From Halomonas campaniensis (GTDB lineage: Bacteria > Pseudomonadota > Gammaproteobacteria > Pseudomonadales > Halomonadaceae): a DNA stretch of 64,000 nucleotides. Made by a program: the position numbers and the translations under genes. Positions 9,303 to 18,400 of the stretch are shown piece after piece; the stretch's first letter is position 1; every line of letters starts with the position of its first letter. The stretch covers positions 1 through 64,000 of the forward strand of contig NZ_JPUA01000034.1 of the NCBI RefSeq assembly GCF_002211105.1, given 5' to 3'. The notes under the pieces are model-generated. The model saw only the letters and a program-made list of their open reading frames with translations. It was not told where the DNA came from and did not search any database.

Positions 9303-9872
9303 ATGGATCTTGAGCAAGTTGCCAGTCTAGAGCGTGGCCAACAGTTACCTCTCCAGCGCGATGTGGACGCCATTGCCATTCCGTTTGGTAGTACGGAAAC
9401 ACTGGCCGAAGACAGCGTTGTTAGCGTTATGCAGGCGAAGGGCAGTACGGTAAGCGTCGGTTTTGAGGGGCGGCTCTACTTAATCGAAGGGAGCAACCTG
9501 GATGCCCTGGGGCTTGAGCCTTTACCGCGTCCTACGCTGCCGGAAACGGCTTCTGAACAGGAGATAGAGCAGTTCGTGTGGGATCAGCTGCGTACCTGCT
9601 TTGACCCGGAAATTCCGGTCAATATCGTTGATCTTGGGCTGGTCTATGGTTGCCGAATTGAACGCCTGATTAGCGGCGAGCGGCTTGTTACCATTCGCAT
9701 GACGCTGACGGCGCCCGGCTGTGGGATGGGCGATGTGATCGCCGCGGATGCGCGCAATAAGATTCTCGGTGCGCCACAGATCAGCAAAGTACACACCGAA
9801 ATAGTCTTCAGTCCCCCCTGGAGCCGTGACATGATGAGTGACGAGGCCAAGCTTGAACTCGGCATGTTCTAA
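9303..9872 (+). CDS. sufT: SufT / MIP18 (DUF59) Fe-S assembly factor
   Basis: This 189-residue protein has a C-terminal DUF59/MIP18 domain (IEQFVWDQLRTCFDPEIPV, NIVDLGLVYG and MTLTAPGCGMGDVIA) and an N-terminal extension typical of proteobacterial SufT. SufT acts in maturation or transfer of Fe-S clusters rather than in scaffold assembly. The ATG at 9303 is preferred over an in-frame upstream start at 9246 lying inside sufS, because AAGGACAG precedes it. It is the last suf gene, 34 bases after sufS. Confidence 0.93.
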   Translation: MDLEQVASLERGQQLPLQRDVDAIAIPFGSTETLAEDSVVSVMQAKGSTVSVGFEGRLYLIEGSNLDALGLEPLPRPTLPETASEQEIEQFVWDQLRTCFDPEIPVNIVDLGLVYGCRIERLISGERLVTIRMTLTAPGCGMGDVIAADARNKILGAPQISKVHTEIVFSPPWSRDMMSDEAKLELGMF

Positions 9873-9890
9873 CCCCGGCTGGGGAGCTGG

Positions 9891-10613
9891 ATGCATAACG
9901 TGTTATTAACGTGGTCGAAGCGGTTATTAATGTCGCTAGGAGCGCTACTGCTGCTGGCGACATTGCTGTTTATAGGTGGCAATTTTTGGGTACTCGCGAC
10001 GACTGCCGCTTATATTGAGCGTCAGCCACAGCAGTGTCGCCCGGCGGAGGTGGGAATTGTCTTCGGCACGTCTCACTGGACCCGTAGAGGAGGGCGAAAC
10101 CCACACTTCCATGCGCGCATGCGAACGGCTGCTACCTTAATTGAGCAGTCCCAGGTGGAGCATCTGTTGCTTTCCGGGGATAACCGTACCCAGGCGTATA
10201 ATGAGCCAAGAGCCATGTGGCGTGAACTGTATCGGCGGGGCGTGGCCTCTGAGCAGTTGACCATGGATTTTGCGGGCTTTAGTACCTATGACACGCTGGC
10301 GCGTGCCCGGGATGTGTTTCAACTAGAGAAAGCCCTGCTGATCACCCAGAGCTGGCACCTTCCCCGCGCGGTCTATATTGGTCGTGAGCTAGGTATCGAC
10401 GTGACTGGCTGCGTGGCAGATGACCCTAACGTAACGGTGGGATGGCGTTTAAAGCTGCGCGAATGGGCAGCGCGTGTGGCCACCCTGGGGGATCTCTATG
10501 TGTGGGGGAGGGAGCCCTATTTTCTCGGTACGCCCGAGCCCATCGAGTTACCTAGGCGGGCGCCCATCGATCTTATCCTGCCTTCGCTAAACGAGCGCTT
10601 TGCAGCCCCTTAA
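9891..10613 (+). CDS. SanA/YdcF-family (DUF218) membrane protein
   Basis: This 240-residue protein has one N-terminal membrane segment (about residues 12-35) and a DUF218 domain with VGIVFGTSHWTRRGG, LLLSGDN, STYDTLARARDVF and ITQSWHLPRAVYIGRELG. E. coli SanA belongs here and affects envelope barrier function (vancomycin sensitivity at high temperature). It starts only 18 bases after sufT, so it may be read from the suf transcript, although no Fe-S role is known. Its stop overlaps the stop of the convergent gene by four bases. Confidence 0.88.
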   Translation: MHNVLLTWSKRLLMSLGALLLLATLLFIGGNFWVLATTAAYIERQPQQCRPAEVGIVFGTSHWTRRGGRNPHFHARMRTAATLIEQSQVEHLLLSGDNRTQAYNEPRAMWRELYRRGVASEQLTMDFAGFSTYDTLARARDVFQLEKALLITQSWHLPRAVYIGRELGIDVTGCVADDPNVTVGWRLKLREWAARVATLGDLYVWGREPYFLGTPEPIELPRRAPIDLILPSLNERFAAP

Positions 10614-11056
10614 CGGTGCGTTTTGCGCTTTTGCAGCGCATACAGCTCGCGGATAAGCTTACGGCACCCCTGCATGCACTCTTCGACCACCGGTTCGATC
10701 GGATCGGGTAACGGATGGGTGTATAGCGAGGAGAGCGCCTGCATTAAGACACGCTCTTGCTCCAATAGCTCATTGATGAGTACTTGGCTATCGTTGCCGA
10801 CGAAGCTTTTAAGGCGACTCCACAGCCATAAAAAATCATCGCGCTCAACGTCCGCATCCCGGGGCAGCATTTTCAAATGCGCACGGGCAAGCTCCTGCAA
10901 CTTGCGCATCTGCTTAAGCCGTGCAGCGTAATGCGGCTTTAAAGCGTCACGCAGCGAGGGGCGCAGGCGTTCAATATTGTCTTGGAAATAATCAATGCTA
11001 TCGGCCAGCGCTTCCAATACGCTGTCCATCGCCACTTGGCGATTATCGAGAAACAT
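10610..11056 (-). CDS. Hypothetical alpha-helical protein
   Basis: I do not recognise this 148-residue protein. It is almost entirely amphipathic helix, rich in Leu, Arg, Asp and Gln, without a signal peptide, cysteine cluster or membrane segment; it contains DFLWLWSRLKSF near the middle and a basic tail. AAGGAGG lies 10 bases before the ATG, which supports expression. It ends convergent to the SanA-type gene with a 4-base overlap and is followed by rimK on the same strand across an 87-base gap. Confidence 0.65.
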   Translation of the reverse strand: MFLDNRQVAMDSVLEALADSIDYFQDNIERLRPSLRDALKPHYAARLKQMRKLQELARAHLKMLPRDADVERDDFLWLWSRLKSFVGNDSQVLINELLEQERVLMQALSSLYTHPLPDPIEPVVEECMQGCRKLIRELYALQKRKTHR

Positions 11057-11143
11057 GAGCGTCTACCTCCTTCGGTGACGCAGATTGTGGGGGTGACAGC
11101 GCATATTTGCCACCCCCGAAGCGGATTATTTTAATATTTTGCC

Positions 11144-12052
11144 TTAGCCTTTAGGCTTGGGTGGTGCTTTGCGGGCAGGCATGGCGTTTCTTTCAATGTG
11201 TTCAATAATCATTCCGGCAATATCTTTACCGGTTGCGTTCTCAATGCCCTGCAAACCAGGTGAAGAGTTAACCTCCATAATCACCGGCCCGTGATTGGAA
11301 CGCAGCAGGTCGACGCCCGCCACGCGCAGACCCATGGCCTTGGCGGCGCGAATAGCCGTTGAACGCTCTTCAGGCGTGATCCGGATCACGCTGGCAGTGC
11401 CGCCGCGGTGTAGGTTCGAACGAAACTCACCATCTGCCGCCTGGCGCTTCATTGAGGCGACGACCTTATCACCGATCACAAAGCAGCGAATGTCAGCGCC
11501 ACGGGCTTCTTTGATGTACTCCTGCACCATGATATTGGCTTTCATGCCCATGAAGGCCTGAATGACGGACTCAGCCGCCTGATTGGTTTCCGCCAATACC
11601 ACGCCAATTCCCTGGGTGCCTTCGAGCAGTTTGATGACCAGTGGAGCGCCTTTGACCATGGTAATCAAATCGGGAATGTCGTCGGGGGAGTGGGCAAAGC
11701 CGGTAATCGGCAGCCCCAAGCCTTTGCGTGACAGCAGTTGCAGCGAGCGCAATTTATCCCGCGAACGGGTAATCGAGACGTTATCGTTGATAACGTAGGT
11801 ACCCATCATTTCAAATTGACGCAGCACCGCGCAGCCGTAAAAAGTCACCGATGAACCAATGCGCGGAATCACCGCATCGAAAGGCTCAATTTCCTGGCCT
11901 TTATAGTGAATCGAAGGGTGGTGCGAGGTAATGCTCATATAGCAGCGCAGCGTATCCACCACGCGGGCGGTATGCCCACGCTGCTCTGCGGCTTCAACCA
12001 GTCGGCGGGTAGAGTACAAATTGCGATTGCGTGACAGCAGAGCGATATGCAT
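11144..12052 (-). CDS. rimK: Ribosomal protein S6--L-glutamate ligase RimK
   Basis: This 302-residue ATP-grasp ligase adds glutamates to the C-terminus of ribosomal protein S6. Family features are the start [52 protein letters not shown], the ATP-grasp lysines in [17 protein letters not shown], and [18 protein letters not shown]. The stop lies 91 bases from the neighbouring convergent pair. The upstream gene (43 bases away) is the RimB-type protease, a usual partner in pseudomonads; the rimA gene of the P. fluorescens rimABK operon is not present here. Confidence 0.96.
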   Translation of the reverse strand: MHIALLSRNRNLYSTRRLVEAAEQRGHTARVVDTLRCYMSITSHHPSIHYKGQEIEPFDAVIPRIGSSVTFYGCAVLRQFEMMGTYVINDNVSITRSRDKLRSLQLLSRKGLGLPITGFAHSPDDIPDLITMVKGAPLVIKLLEGTQGIGVVLAETNQAAESVIQAFMGMKANIMVQEYIKEARGADIRCFVIGDKVVASMKRQAADGEFRSNLHRGGTASVIRITPEERSTAIRAAKAMGLRVAGVDLLRSNHGPVIMEVNSSPGLQGIENATGKDIAGMIIEHIERNAMPARKAPPKPKG

Positions 12053-12095
12053 GTAGGAGACTCCGAGCTTAAATTAAGGCGACTAATAAGGGGGG

Positions 12096-12536
12096 TTAAG
12101 GCTCACCGTGCAAAAATGCAGCACCGGGCGCCACCATGAGACGACGCATGGCGCGGCGTCCCAGTAGCATCGGATGCCGCATATTGCTGCGGTCAGTAAG
12201 GGTCAGTTCAACTGGAAAATTCAAATCGCCCATCTGCATAGGGGTACGTATGACATAACGCCACTCGCTATGACCGTTGGAGCTGGTAACGCGGCGCCGA
12301 TCATGCAAGTGCAAGCTGTAGCGGTGAGCCGGTGTTTCCGGGCCGCCACTGTGAGTAATAAAACTGACCCATAGTTGACCATGTTCGTCTTCGTGTGTCT
12401 CTATCTCTTCTGCATGCAGCGCAGATGTTCGCGCGCCAGTGTCAGCTTTACAGCATAGGTGAAGCCCTAGCTCAGGTAGCGTCACCATCTCGCGGCGGCC
12501 AATGACCGCTTTGGCCTGATAGGGTAATTCCTTCAC
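12096..12536 (-). CDS. rimB: RimB / ATP-dependent zinc protease-family protein
   Basis: This 146-residue retropepsin-like protein of the RimK/LysX-associated 'ATP-dependent zinc protease' family (DUF785) has VIGRREMVTLPELGL, the active-site-like KADTGARTSALHA (Asp-Thr-Gly) and LGRRAMRRLMVAPGAAFLHG. In P. fluorescens, RimB is a protease that trims the glutamate tail made by RimK. It starts at GTG with AAGGAG in front. It is probably co-transcribed with rimK. Confidence 0.88.
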   Translation of the reverse strand: MKELPYQAKAVIGRREMVTLPELGLHLCCKADTGARTSALHAEEIETHEDEHGQLWVSFITHSGGPETPAHRYSLHLHDRRRVTSSNGHSEWRYVIRTPMQMGDLNFPVELTLTDRSNMRHPMLLGRRAMRRLMVAPGAAFLHGEP

Positions 12537-12569
12537 GGCTCACTCCTTGCAATTAAAAGTGACATCGGA

Positions 12570-13607
12570 TCAAGCGTTCCTCTGTGACATCATCTGTGTC
12601 AAACGGCGTTGAGTAGCGGAGCCAGTAGGCGCATCCCGCAGTGCCATCATGACCGGTAAGCGTAGACGTGGTATTAACGCAATATCACGCACGACGGCGG
12701 CAAAATCGCTACGCTCATCTTCTGCTAAGCGTTGCAGAAAAAGTGGCAGGCGCTGCGCGTCTTCCAAATAGCCCCAGCCGCGCCCGGCGATGGCCGCCAG
12801 AACATCCGGCCCACAGGCCGCTGGGTCGTTAAGTAAGGCCGTATACCAATCACCCACCGCTGATGTGTCCGTATTACCCACTGCACGCAGACAGGCACAC
12901 AGGGTTTCAATGTCGCCCACTTGTGCGGCGGCTTCCCCACATCGTTGCAGTGCAACGACCAACGACTGCGGCAACGGCTGGTGCTCTAAACAGTAGCACA
13001 ATGAGTGGATAACGGTGGTGGGCAGTTCAGGCAGGCGCTGTGCTAACGATTCGGCGTCAGGTGTTGCCATACGCACGACGTAATCGGCAATCCCTTGTAA
13101 TCCCAGCGCCTGCCAATCAATCGTTTGCTGGCCACTTAAGTAGGCCTCAACGGGCTCCAAATGTTGGCTGGCCGACAGCCCTCTGTCGTGGGTAGCACGG
13201 GCATTGAGCATGGCTTGGAAAGTGACGCTAGGCGTGAAGGCGAGGGGATTATCCTTCATTAAGTGATCTACGTCCGCTGTTTCTTCACGACCCACGTTAG
13301 AAACCGCGCGCCCCAGTGTTTCCAGCAGGCGGTTTAAAAACGCATCGCGCTGGGCGGGGGCTATCATGCCCTGCTCATCCAGCGGCAAGGCTAAGAACCA
13401 GATAGCCGGTTCGGGCATATCGCCAAGGCGAAACACAATGGCTAAGCGCGCTTGGCCTTGCCAGGGTTCTGGCCAGGCCATTTCGCCACCTTCAAAGGCG
13501 GCGAGTGACTCCCGCGGGCAGGGCACGACATGGCGCCCCATATGGTAAAGGGAAACCTCGCCACCGCTGCGGGTAAAAAACTCATCAAGGGTTTGAATCG
13601 GTTGCAT
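12570..13607 (-). CDS. DUF3549 family protein
   Basis: This 345-residue cytoplasmic protein resembles the DUF3549 family of Pseudomonas, Vibrio and Halomonas: it begins with QTLDEFFTRSGGEVSLYHMGR and has FRLGDMPEPAIWFLALPLDEQG. The C-terminal half is helical and repeat-like (clusters of ALQRCGEAAAQVGD type), possibly a HEAT-like array. No function is known. Only 33 bases separate it from rimB, so the three minus-strand genes may form one operon. Confidence 0.8.
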   Translation of the reverse strand: MQPIQTLDEFFTRSGGEVSLYHMGRHVVPCPRESLAAFEGGEMAWPEPWQGQARLAIVFRLGDMPEPAIWFLALPLDEQGMIAPAQRDAFLNRLLETLGRAVSNVGREETADVDHLMKDNPLAFTPSVTFQAMLNARATHDRGLSASQHLEPVEAYLSGQQTIDWQALGLQGIADYVVRMATPDAESLAQRLPELPTTVIHSLCYCLEHQPLPQSLVVALQRCGEAAAQVGDIETLCACLRAVGNTDTSAVGDWYTALLNDPAACGPDVLAAIAGRGWGYLEDAQRLPLFLQRLAEDERSDFAAVVRDIALIPRLRLPVMMALRDAPTGSATQRRLTQMMSQRNA

Positions 13608-13935
13608 AACATCCTTCCGCGTTGCAAGCCTGCACTCTACCTTGCTGATGTGGCACTGTCAGCCGCAGTGACTGATAAAACATGGTGTTAATGACCGTGC
13701 CTTAAGTCATTAGCATTAATGACAATGCGGTTAAAAATTAATCAACTCTGCGAAAGCCCCATGAGAGCAAGCGTTGCGACACCTTTCCATAGTTTATCCA
13801 CAGGCTCGTGCAGGTTTTCTGTGAGTCTATGGATAACTTCCCGCGAGCGTTGGTAGGTGGCAAGGTGCTCGCTGAGTGGGGATAATGGGCAGACGATACA
13901 CTTATTCATTTCTCAAGGTAGTGACAAGCGACTTT
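13608..13935. other. Intergenic region with DnaA-box-like sites and an inverted repeat
   Basis: This 328-base gap between divergent genes holds a perfect DnaA box TTATCCACA (13794-13802) and two one-mismatch inverse copies, TATGGATAA (13828-13836) and TGGGGATAA (13877-13885). It also holds an inverted repeat GTCATTA-GCAT-TAATGAC (13706-13723), with a further TTAATGAC half at 13688-13695. The repeat may be an operator for one of the flanking genes. No ORF here looks real. Confidence 0.5.
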
Positions 13936-14271
13936 ATGAGTACTTATCAACCGCTGCAGACAGCGCTTTTAGAGCTAGAAGCGTCGATGAAAGCCGCCGA
14001 TCTATGGCGCATGCCAACACCCGATGCAGAGGCATTTGCCAGCCAGCAGCCGTTTTGCATCGACACCATGTCGCTGCCGCAATGGATACGCTTTGTGTTT
14101 ATTACCCGCTTGAACGCCCTGATGGATGCGCGTGCCGCCATGCCCGCAAAGTGCGAGGTAGCTCCCGCCGTGGCAGCCTACTTGCAGCAGGAAAAAACAC
14201 CTGCACACCACCAGCTGCTGGTTGTGCGTGCGGTAGAGAAGGTCGATCAGATCGTCACTGAAAGCGCTTAA
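13936..14271 (+). CDS. yqcC: YqcC family protein
   Basis: This 111-residue protein matches the YqcC family of small helical proteins: ALLELEASMKAADLW, FCIDTMSLPQWIRFVFITRLNALMDARAAMP and a C-terminal helix. The start at 13936 (MSTYQPLQ) fits the family; an upstream in-frame ATG at 13876 would add 20 unconserved residues. The fold is known to be a helical bundle, but the function is not. It stands alone, with a hairpin after it. Confidence 0.85.
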   Translation: MSTYQPLQTALLELEASMKAADLWRMPTPDAEAFASQQPFCIDTMSLPQWIRFVFITRLNALMDARAAMPAKCEVAPAVAAYLQQEKTPAHHQLLVVRAVEKVDQIVTESA

Positions 14272-14289
14272 AGCGGAATACCACTAAAT

Positions 14290-14320
14290 GCACAAAGCCC
14301 GCCGTGAGGCAGGCTTTGTG
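14290..14320. terminator. Hairpin between convergent yqcC and ompW
   Basis: CACAAAGCC and GGCTTTGTG form a 9-bp stem, extended by GCC/GGC around GTGA. There is no T-run on either side, so it is either a weak terminator or an mRNA-end stabiliser. Its right edge overlaps a second perfect DnaA-box 9-mer, TGTGGATAA (14317-14325). Confidence 0.55.
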
Positions 14321-14351
14321 GATAACATCCGCTAGCGGTTTTGCAGGCAGC

Positions 14352-14978
14352 CTAGAAGCGGTAGCTGAGGCCTGCCATCACCACGAGAGGATCGATCTCA
14401 ACGGTACCTACTCCCGCACCATTAACGCTGGCATCGGTATCGATATCGATGTACCAAGCCGCGGCGTTCAGCGCCCAGTGATCATCAATAAGTAAATCAA
14501 CGCCTACCTGGCCCGCTGCACCCCAGGAGTCATCCAGGTCTAAATCACCAATCGTCAGTTCTTCATCGGAGAAGTGGGTGTAGTTAATGCCCGCACCGAC
14601 ATAGGGCTGTACGCGGGACTGAGTGCCACCTAGCGGGTAGTACTGCAGCGTTAGGGTCGGCGGCAGGTGCTTGGTGGAGGCGATATTGTCGCCGTTCAAA
14701 TGGATATCGTGCTCGAACGGCAGCGCCGCCAGCAGTTCCACGCCGACTTTATCGTGGAAGCGATAGCCCAAGGTGAACGCGAAGTTGGTTTCATCCTGTA
14801 CATCCACCGATAGCGCACCGTTGGCCAGTGAGCCGTTGTCGCTGGTGGGGGCAACTTTAGCAACACCCACGCGGGTGAAGAAATCGCCAGCGCCGTAGGC
14901 GAATGCCTGGCTGCTGGTCATCATTGCCGCAGCGGCAACAGTGGATACAAGTAGGGTAGGCAGGGCGGCTTTACGCAT
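14352..14978 (-). CDS. ompW: OmpW-family outer membrane protein
   Basis: This 208-residue protein has a cleavable signal peptide (cut after SSQAFA, about residue 27) followed by an eight-stranded barrel pattern: YGAGDFFTRVGVAKVAPTSDNG, FTLGYRFHDKVGVELLAALPF, LPPTLTLQYYPLG, VQPYVGAGINYTHF and a C-terminal barrel end GLSYRF with terminal Phe. OmpW forms a small hydrophobic channel in the outer membrane and often responds to salt or oxygen. A CAGGAGTG site precedes the ATG. Confidence 0.95.
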   Translation of the reverse strand: MRKAALPTLLVSTVAAAAMMTSSQAFAYGAGDFFTRVGVAKVAPTSDNGSLANGALSVDVQDETNFAFTLGYRFHDKVGVELLAALPFEHDIHLNGDNIASTKHLPPTLTLQYYPLGGTQSRVQPYVGAGINYTHFSDEELTIGDLDLDDSWGAAGQVGVDLLIDDHWALNAAAWYIDIDTDASVNGAGVGTVEIDPLVVMAGLSYRF

Positions 14979-15098
14979 GGGTTCACTCCTGGTGTTAAAA
15001 CAGCCAGTTTTAAACGACTAACTAGTTGCAAAGCTGGGCGGCCATTCGATAGCCGCTTAACGATGAAGCCAGTGTAACGAGACCCAGGGAGTGGATTA

Positions 15099-15112
15099 TT
15101 GATCCAGGGCAA
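15099..15112 (-). promoter_or_regulatory. Possible FNR/ANR half-conserved box upstream of ompW
   Basis: TTGATCCAGGGCAA matches TTGAT-N4-ATCAA in 8 of 10 specified positions and lies about 120 bases before the ompW start. FNR control of ompW is known in enterobacteria. The match is incomplete, so this is only suggestive. Confidence 0.3.
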
Positions 15113-15175
15113 AGGTTGTTAGACAAGGTCTAGGCGCTATGCACCCAAGGCTGCGCAGGCCCTCCTCATTTTGTC

Positions 15176-15222
15176 GGGCTGGTAGCCTGAACGGTCGCGA
15201 GCTAAAGCTACCTCCCACAAGT
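15176..15222. repeat. REP-like intergenic palindrome
   Basis: Read on the minus strand the segment begins TTGTGGGAGGTAGCTTTAGC and continues TCGCGACC, resembling pseudomonad REP sequences (GTGGGAG..., then a short hairpin, then TCGCGA). GGTAGC (15181-15186) and GCTACC (15207-15212) form a perfect inverted pair around it. I see no second copy in this window, so its repeat status rests on the resemblance. Confidence 0.4.
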
Positions 15223-15292
15223 GCCATTATCTGTCTGACAGAAGTCATTCTGCGCTGAGCAACCAAGAGTCGGAAAAACCGGCTGCCAAATA

Positions 15293-15319
15293 CAAAAAAG
15301 CCGCTAACGAGTAGCGGCT
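15293..15319 (-). terminator. Rho-independent terminator of putA
   Basis: On the minus strand AGCCGCTA-CTCGT-TAGCGGCT is followed by a run of T (plus-strand A at 15294-15298). It lies about 107 bases after the putA stop, in the expected orientation. Confidence 0.85.
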
Positions 15320-15425
15320 AATCTTGATAGCTTAGACTTTGAACAGCGTTTGCTTAGCCCAGGAGGAGGGCGAGAGTCATTAATCCGCCCGCTCACCTCC
15401 TAAGCTCCCACCATTTAGCGCCGAC

Positions 15426-18400
15426 CTATTCAGCTGTGGCCAACAGGCTGGCGTTACCGCCCGCCGCGGTGGTGTCGATGCATAGATGGCGTTCTACCAC
15501 GTAGCGATCCGGCGAGATGGTCTGGGTCTCGAGCGGTATGATGGCGCCGTCGCGCTTGGCCAGCGCAATGCGCAGTTCACGCGTCCAGTCGCTGTTGCCA
15601 GCGGCGGCGACTGCCGCAATCCCATTGACCTCGCTCAACGTCTCGGTTGAAACGCTGCCATCAAGCCCGGCCACCGGCACGCCGGCATCGATCAATGGCT
15701 TCACGGCCTGTGCAGCGCCGGGTGCGACCACGACGGCCGCACAGCCCGTGCCTAGGGCCTGCGCTGCTTGCGCGATGGCGATATCCAGGGTTGGCCCTAG
15801 ACATAGCACCACGCCCTTGGGGTACATCGCCAGGCGGTTGCTTTCACCTGTCGGCCCCGGCAATGTCTGCGGCGTCATATCCAAGGCTGCTGTTTCGGCA
15901 AGCGCCTTGCGGATTACGCCACCTTTGCCGGAGAGTGCCTTGCGCAGCACCTCGATTCGATTGGGTCGTACCGCCCAGTTGCGCGCATCCAGTTCATCAA
16001 GAGCTGTCTGGAGATCGCTAAGTGATACGGCTTTTCCTTCTGGCGCCTCAACGTGTTCAGCCTCCGTGGTGCGGCGGAAGCGATTGACGTAGAGCGGGCC
16101 ACCGGCCTTGGGCCCGGTGCCTGAAAGCCCCTCGCCACCGAACGGCTGGGAGCCAACGATGGCGCCGATCTGGTTACGGTTAACGTAGACGTTGCCGACA
16201 TGAATGCGCTCGACGATCTGCTGCACGCGGTCGTCGATACGGGTATGCAGGCCGAAGGTTAGTCCGTAGCCCTTGCCATTGATGTCGTCGACCACCTTGT
16301 CGATATCCCGCGCCTTGAAGGTGGCGACGTGCAACACCGGGCCGAAGATTTCACGTTCGAGATCCTCAATGCCGCCAACATCAATCACCGCAGGAGTGAC
16401 GAAGGTGCCGGTTTCCGGCGCGGGCAGCCTCTTGAGCACTTTGCCGGCTTTCTCTTGTGCTGCCACATAGTCGCTGATTTCGGTCTGGGCATCGGTGTCG
16501 ATCACCGGTGACACGTCGGTGTCCGTGTTCCAGGGGTCGCCAATGGTGAGTGCGTCCATGGCGCCGTAGAGCATATTGAGCAGGCGGTCTCGGGCCTCTT
16601 CCTGGACATACAGCATGCGCAGCGCGGAACAGCGCTGACCAGCTGACTGGAAGGAGGAGATCAGGATATCGCGCACCGCCTGTTCGGTCAGCGCCGTGGA
16701 GTCCACGATCATGGAGTTTAGCCCACCGGTTTCGGCAATCAGTATTGCATCGGAGCCCGCGTTTTCGGCCAGCGCCTTGTGGATGATTTGGGCTACCGGG
16801 GTCGAGCCGGTGAAGCAGACACCGGCGATACGAGGGTCGCTGGTCAGCGGGCCACCCACCGTTGGGCCATCGCCAGGCAGTAACTGCAGTGCCGCTTCCG
16901 GTAGGCCAGCCTCACGCATCAGCTCGACGGCGCGGGCAGCAATCAGTGGCGTCTGTTCGGCGGGCTTGGCGATTACCGCGTTACCGGCCACCAGAGCAGC
17001 AGCAATTTGCCCGGTGGTGATGGCCAGGGGGAAGTTCCATGGGCTGATGCAGACGAAGATGCCGCGGGCGCTGCCGGGCTCTTCGGCTTCCAACCGCTCG
17101 CCTTCGTTGGCGTAGTAGCGCAGGAAATCCACCGCTTCGCGCACTTCGGCGATGCCGTCGAACATCATCTTGCCCGCTTCACGGGTGGTGATCACGGTCA
17201 GCTCAGCGATGTGCTCTTCGTAGAGATCGGCGGTGCGGCGCAGTACCGCGGCGCGCTCGGCCGCTGGGCGTGCAGACCACTCTTTAAAACCTTGTTCGGC
17301 GGCATCAAGGGCAGTGGCGACCTCTTCCGGGGTGGCTTCATGCACCTTGCCAATTACCCGTGAGCCGTCGGCAGGGGAGACGGCATCACGCGCCGGGCCC
17401 TTGGGTGCGGGGTTGCCCACCAGCATGGGGCCTGCTGTCCAGGTGGCGTCGGCAAACGCTTCGCGAGCATTGAGCAGTGGCAGGATTGAGGCGGGCTCAT
17501 TGATCCGGTAGCCCTTGGAGTTTTTGCGCTCAGGCGCAAACAGCTCGCCGGGCTGGCGGATCAACGGGCTTGAAACGTCGTTACCGAGTTGCTTAAACGC
17601 TTCAATGGGATCCTTTGAAACGTCGCTTGGTGGAATCGAGCTATCTACCACTTGGTTAACGAACGAGGAGTTGGCGCCGTTCTCCAGCAGGCGACGTACC
17701 AGGTAGGCCAGCAGGTCGCGGTGGGCGCCGACCGGGGCGTAAATGCGGCAGTGGGTGCCTTCTGTCTCTTTGACGATGTGGTGCAGCGACTCGCCCATGC
17801 CATGCAGGCGCTGGAACTCGTAGCTGTCCTTGTCGTCGCCTGCCATTTCCGCGACGGCGGCGCAGGTGTGGGCGTTGTGGGTGGCGAACTGCGGATAGAT
17901 GCGGTCGCGACGGTCGAGCAGCATCTGCGCGCAGGCCATGTAACTGACGTCGGTGTTAACCTTGCGGGTGAAAACCGGGAAGGTCTTGACCCCCATCTCC
18001 TGGGAGAGCTTGATCTCGGTATCCCAGTAAGCGCCTTTCACCAGGCGTACCATGATTTTGCGGTCGAAGCGTTCGGCGAGTTCGTAGAGGGTTTCGATCA
18101 TCGGCGCGGCGCGGCGCCCGTAAGCTTGAACGACCACCCCGAAGCCATCCCAACCGTCCAGGCTGGGGTCGGCCATTAGCGCCTCGATCACGTCGAGGGA
18201 GAGGTCTAGCCGATCCTGCTCTTCGGCGTCGATATTGAAACCGATATTGGCCTTGGCTGCCTGCTGCACAAGCTCTTTGGCCCGGGGCAACAGCTCTGCC
18301 ATCACCGTGTCACGGTGGGTGTATTCATAGCGCGGATGTAGCGCCGAGAGTTTTACCGAGATGCCAGGGCTGCCGCGCACATCGCCCTTGGCCTGCTCGG

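Noticed and set aside
15517..16092. 191-codon plus-strand frame inside putA, and similar long frames within suf, fru, pyk and agl genes
   Set aside because: They are shadows of GC-rich coding sequence on the other strand, lack ribosome sites and show no family motifs.
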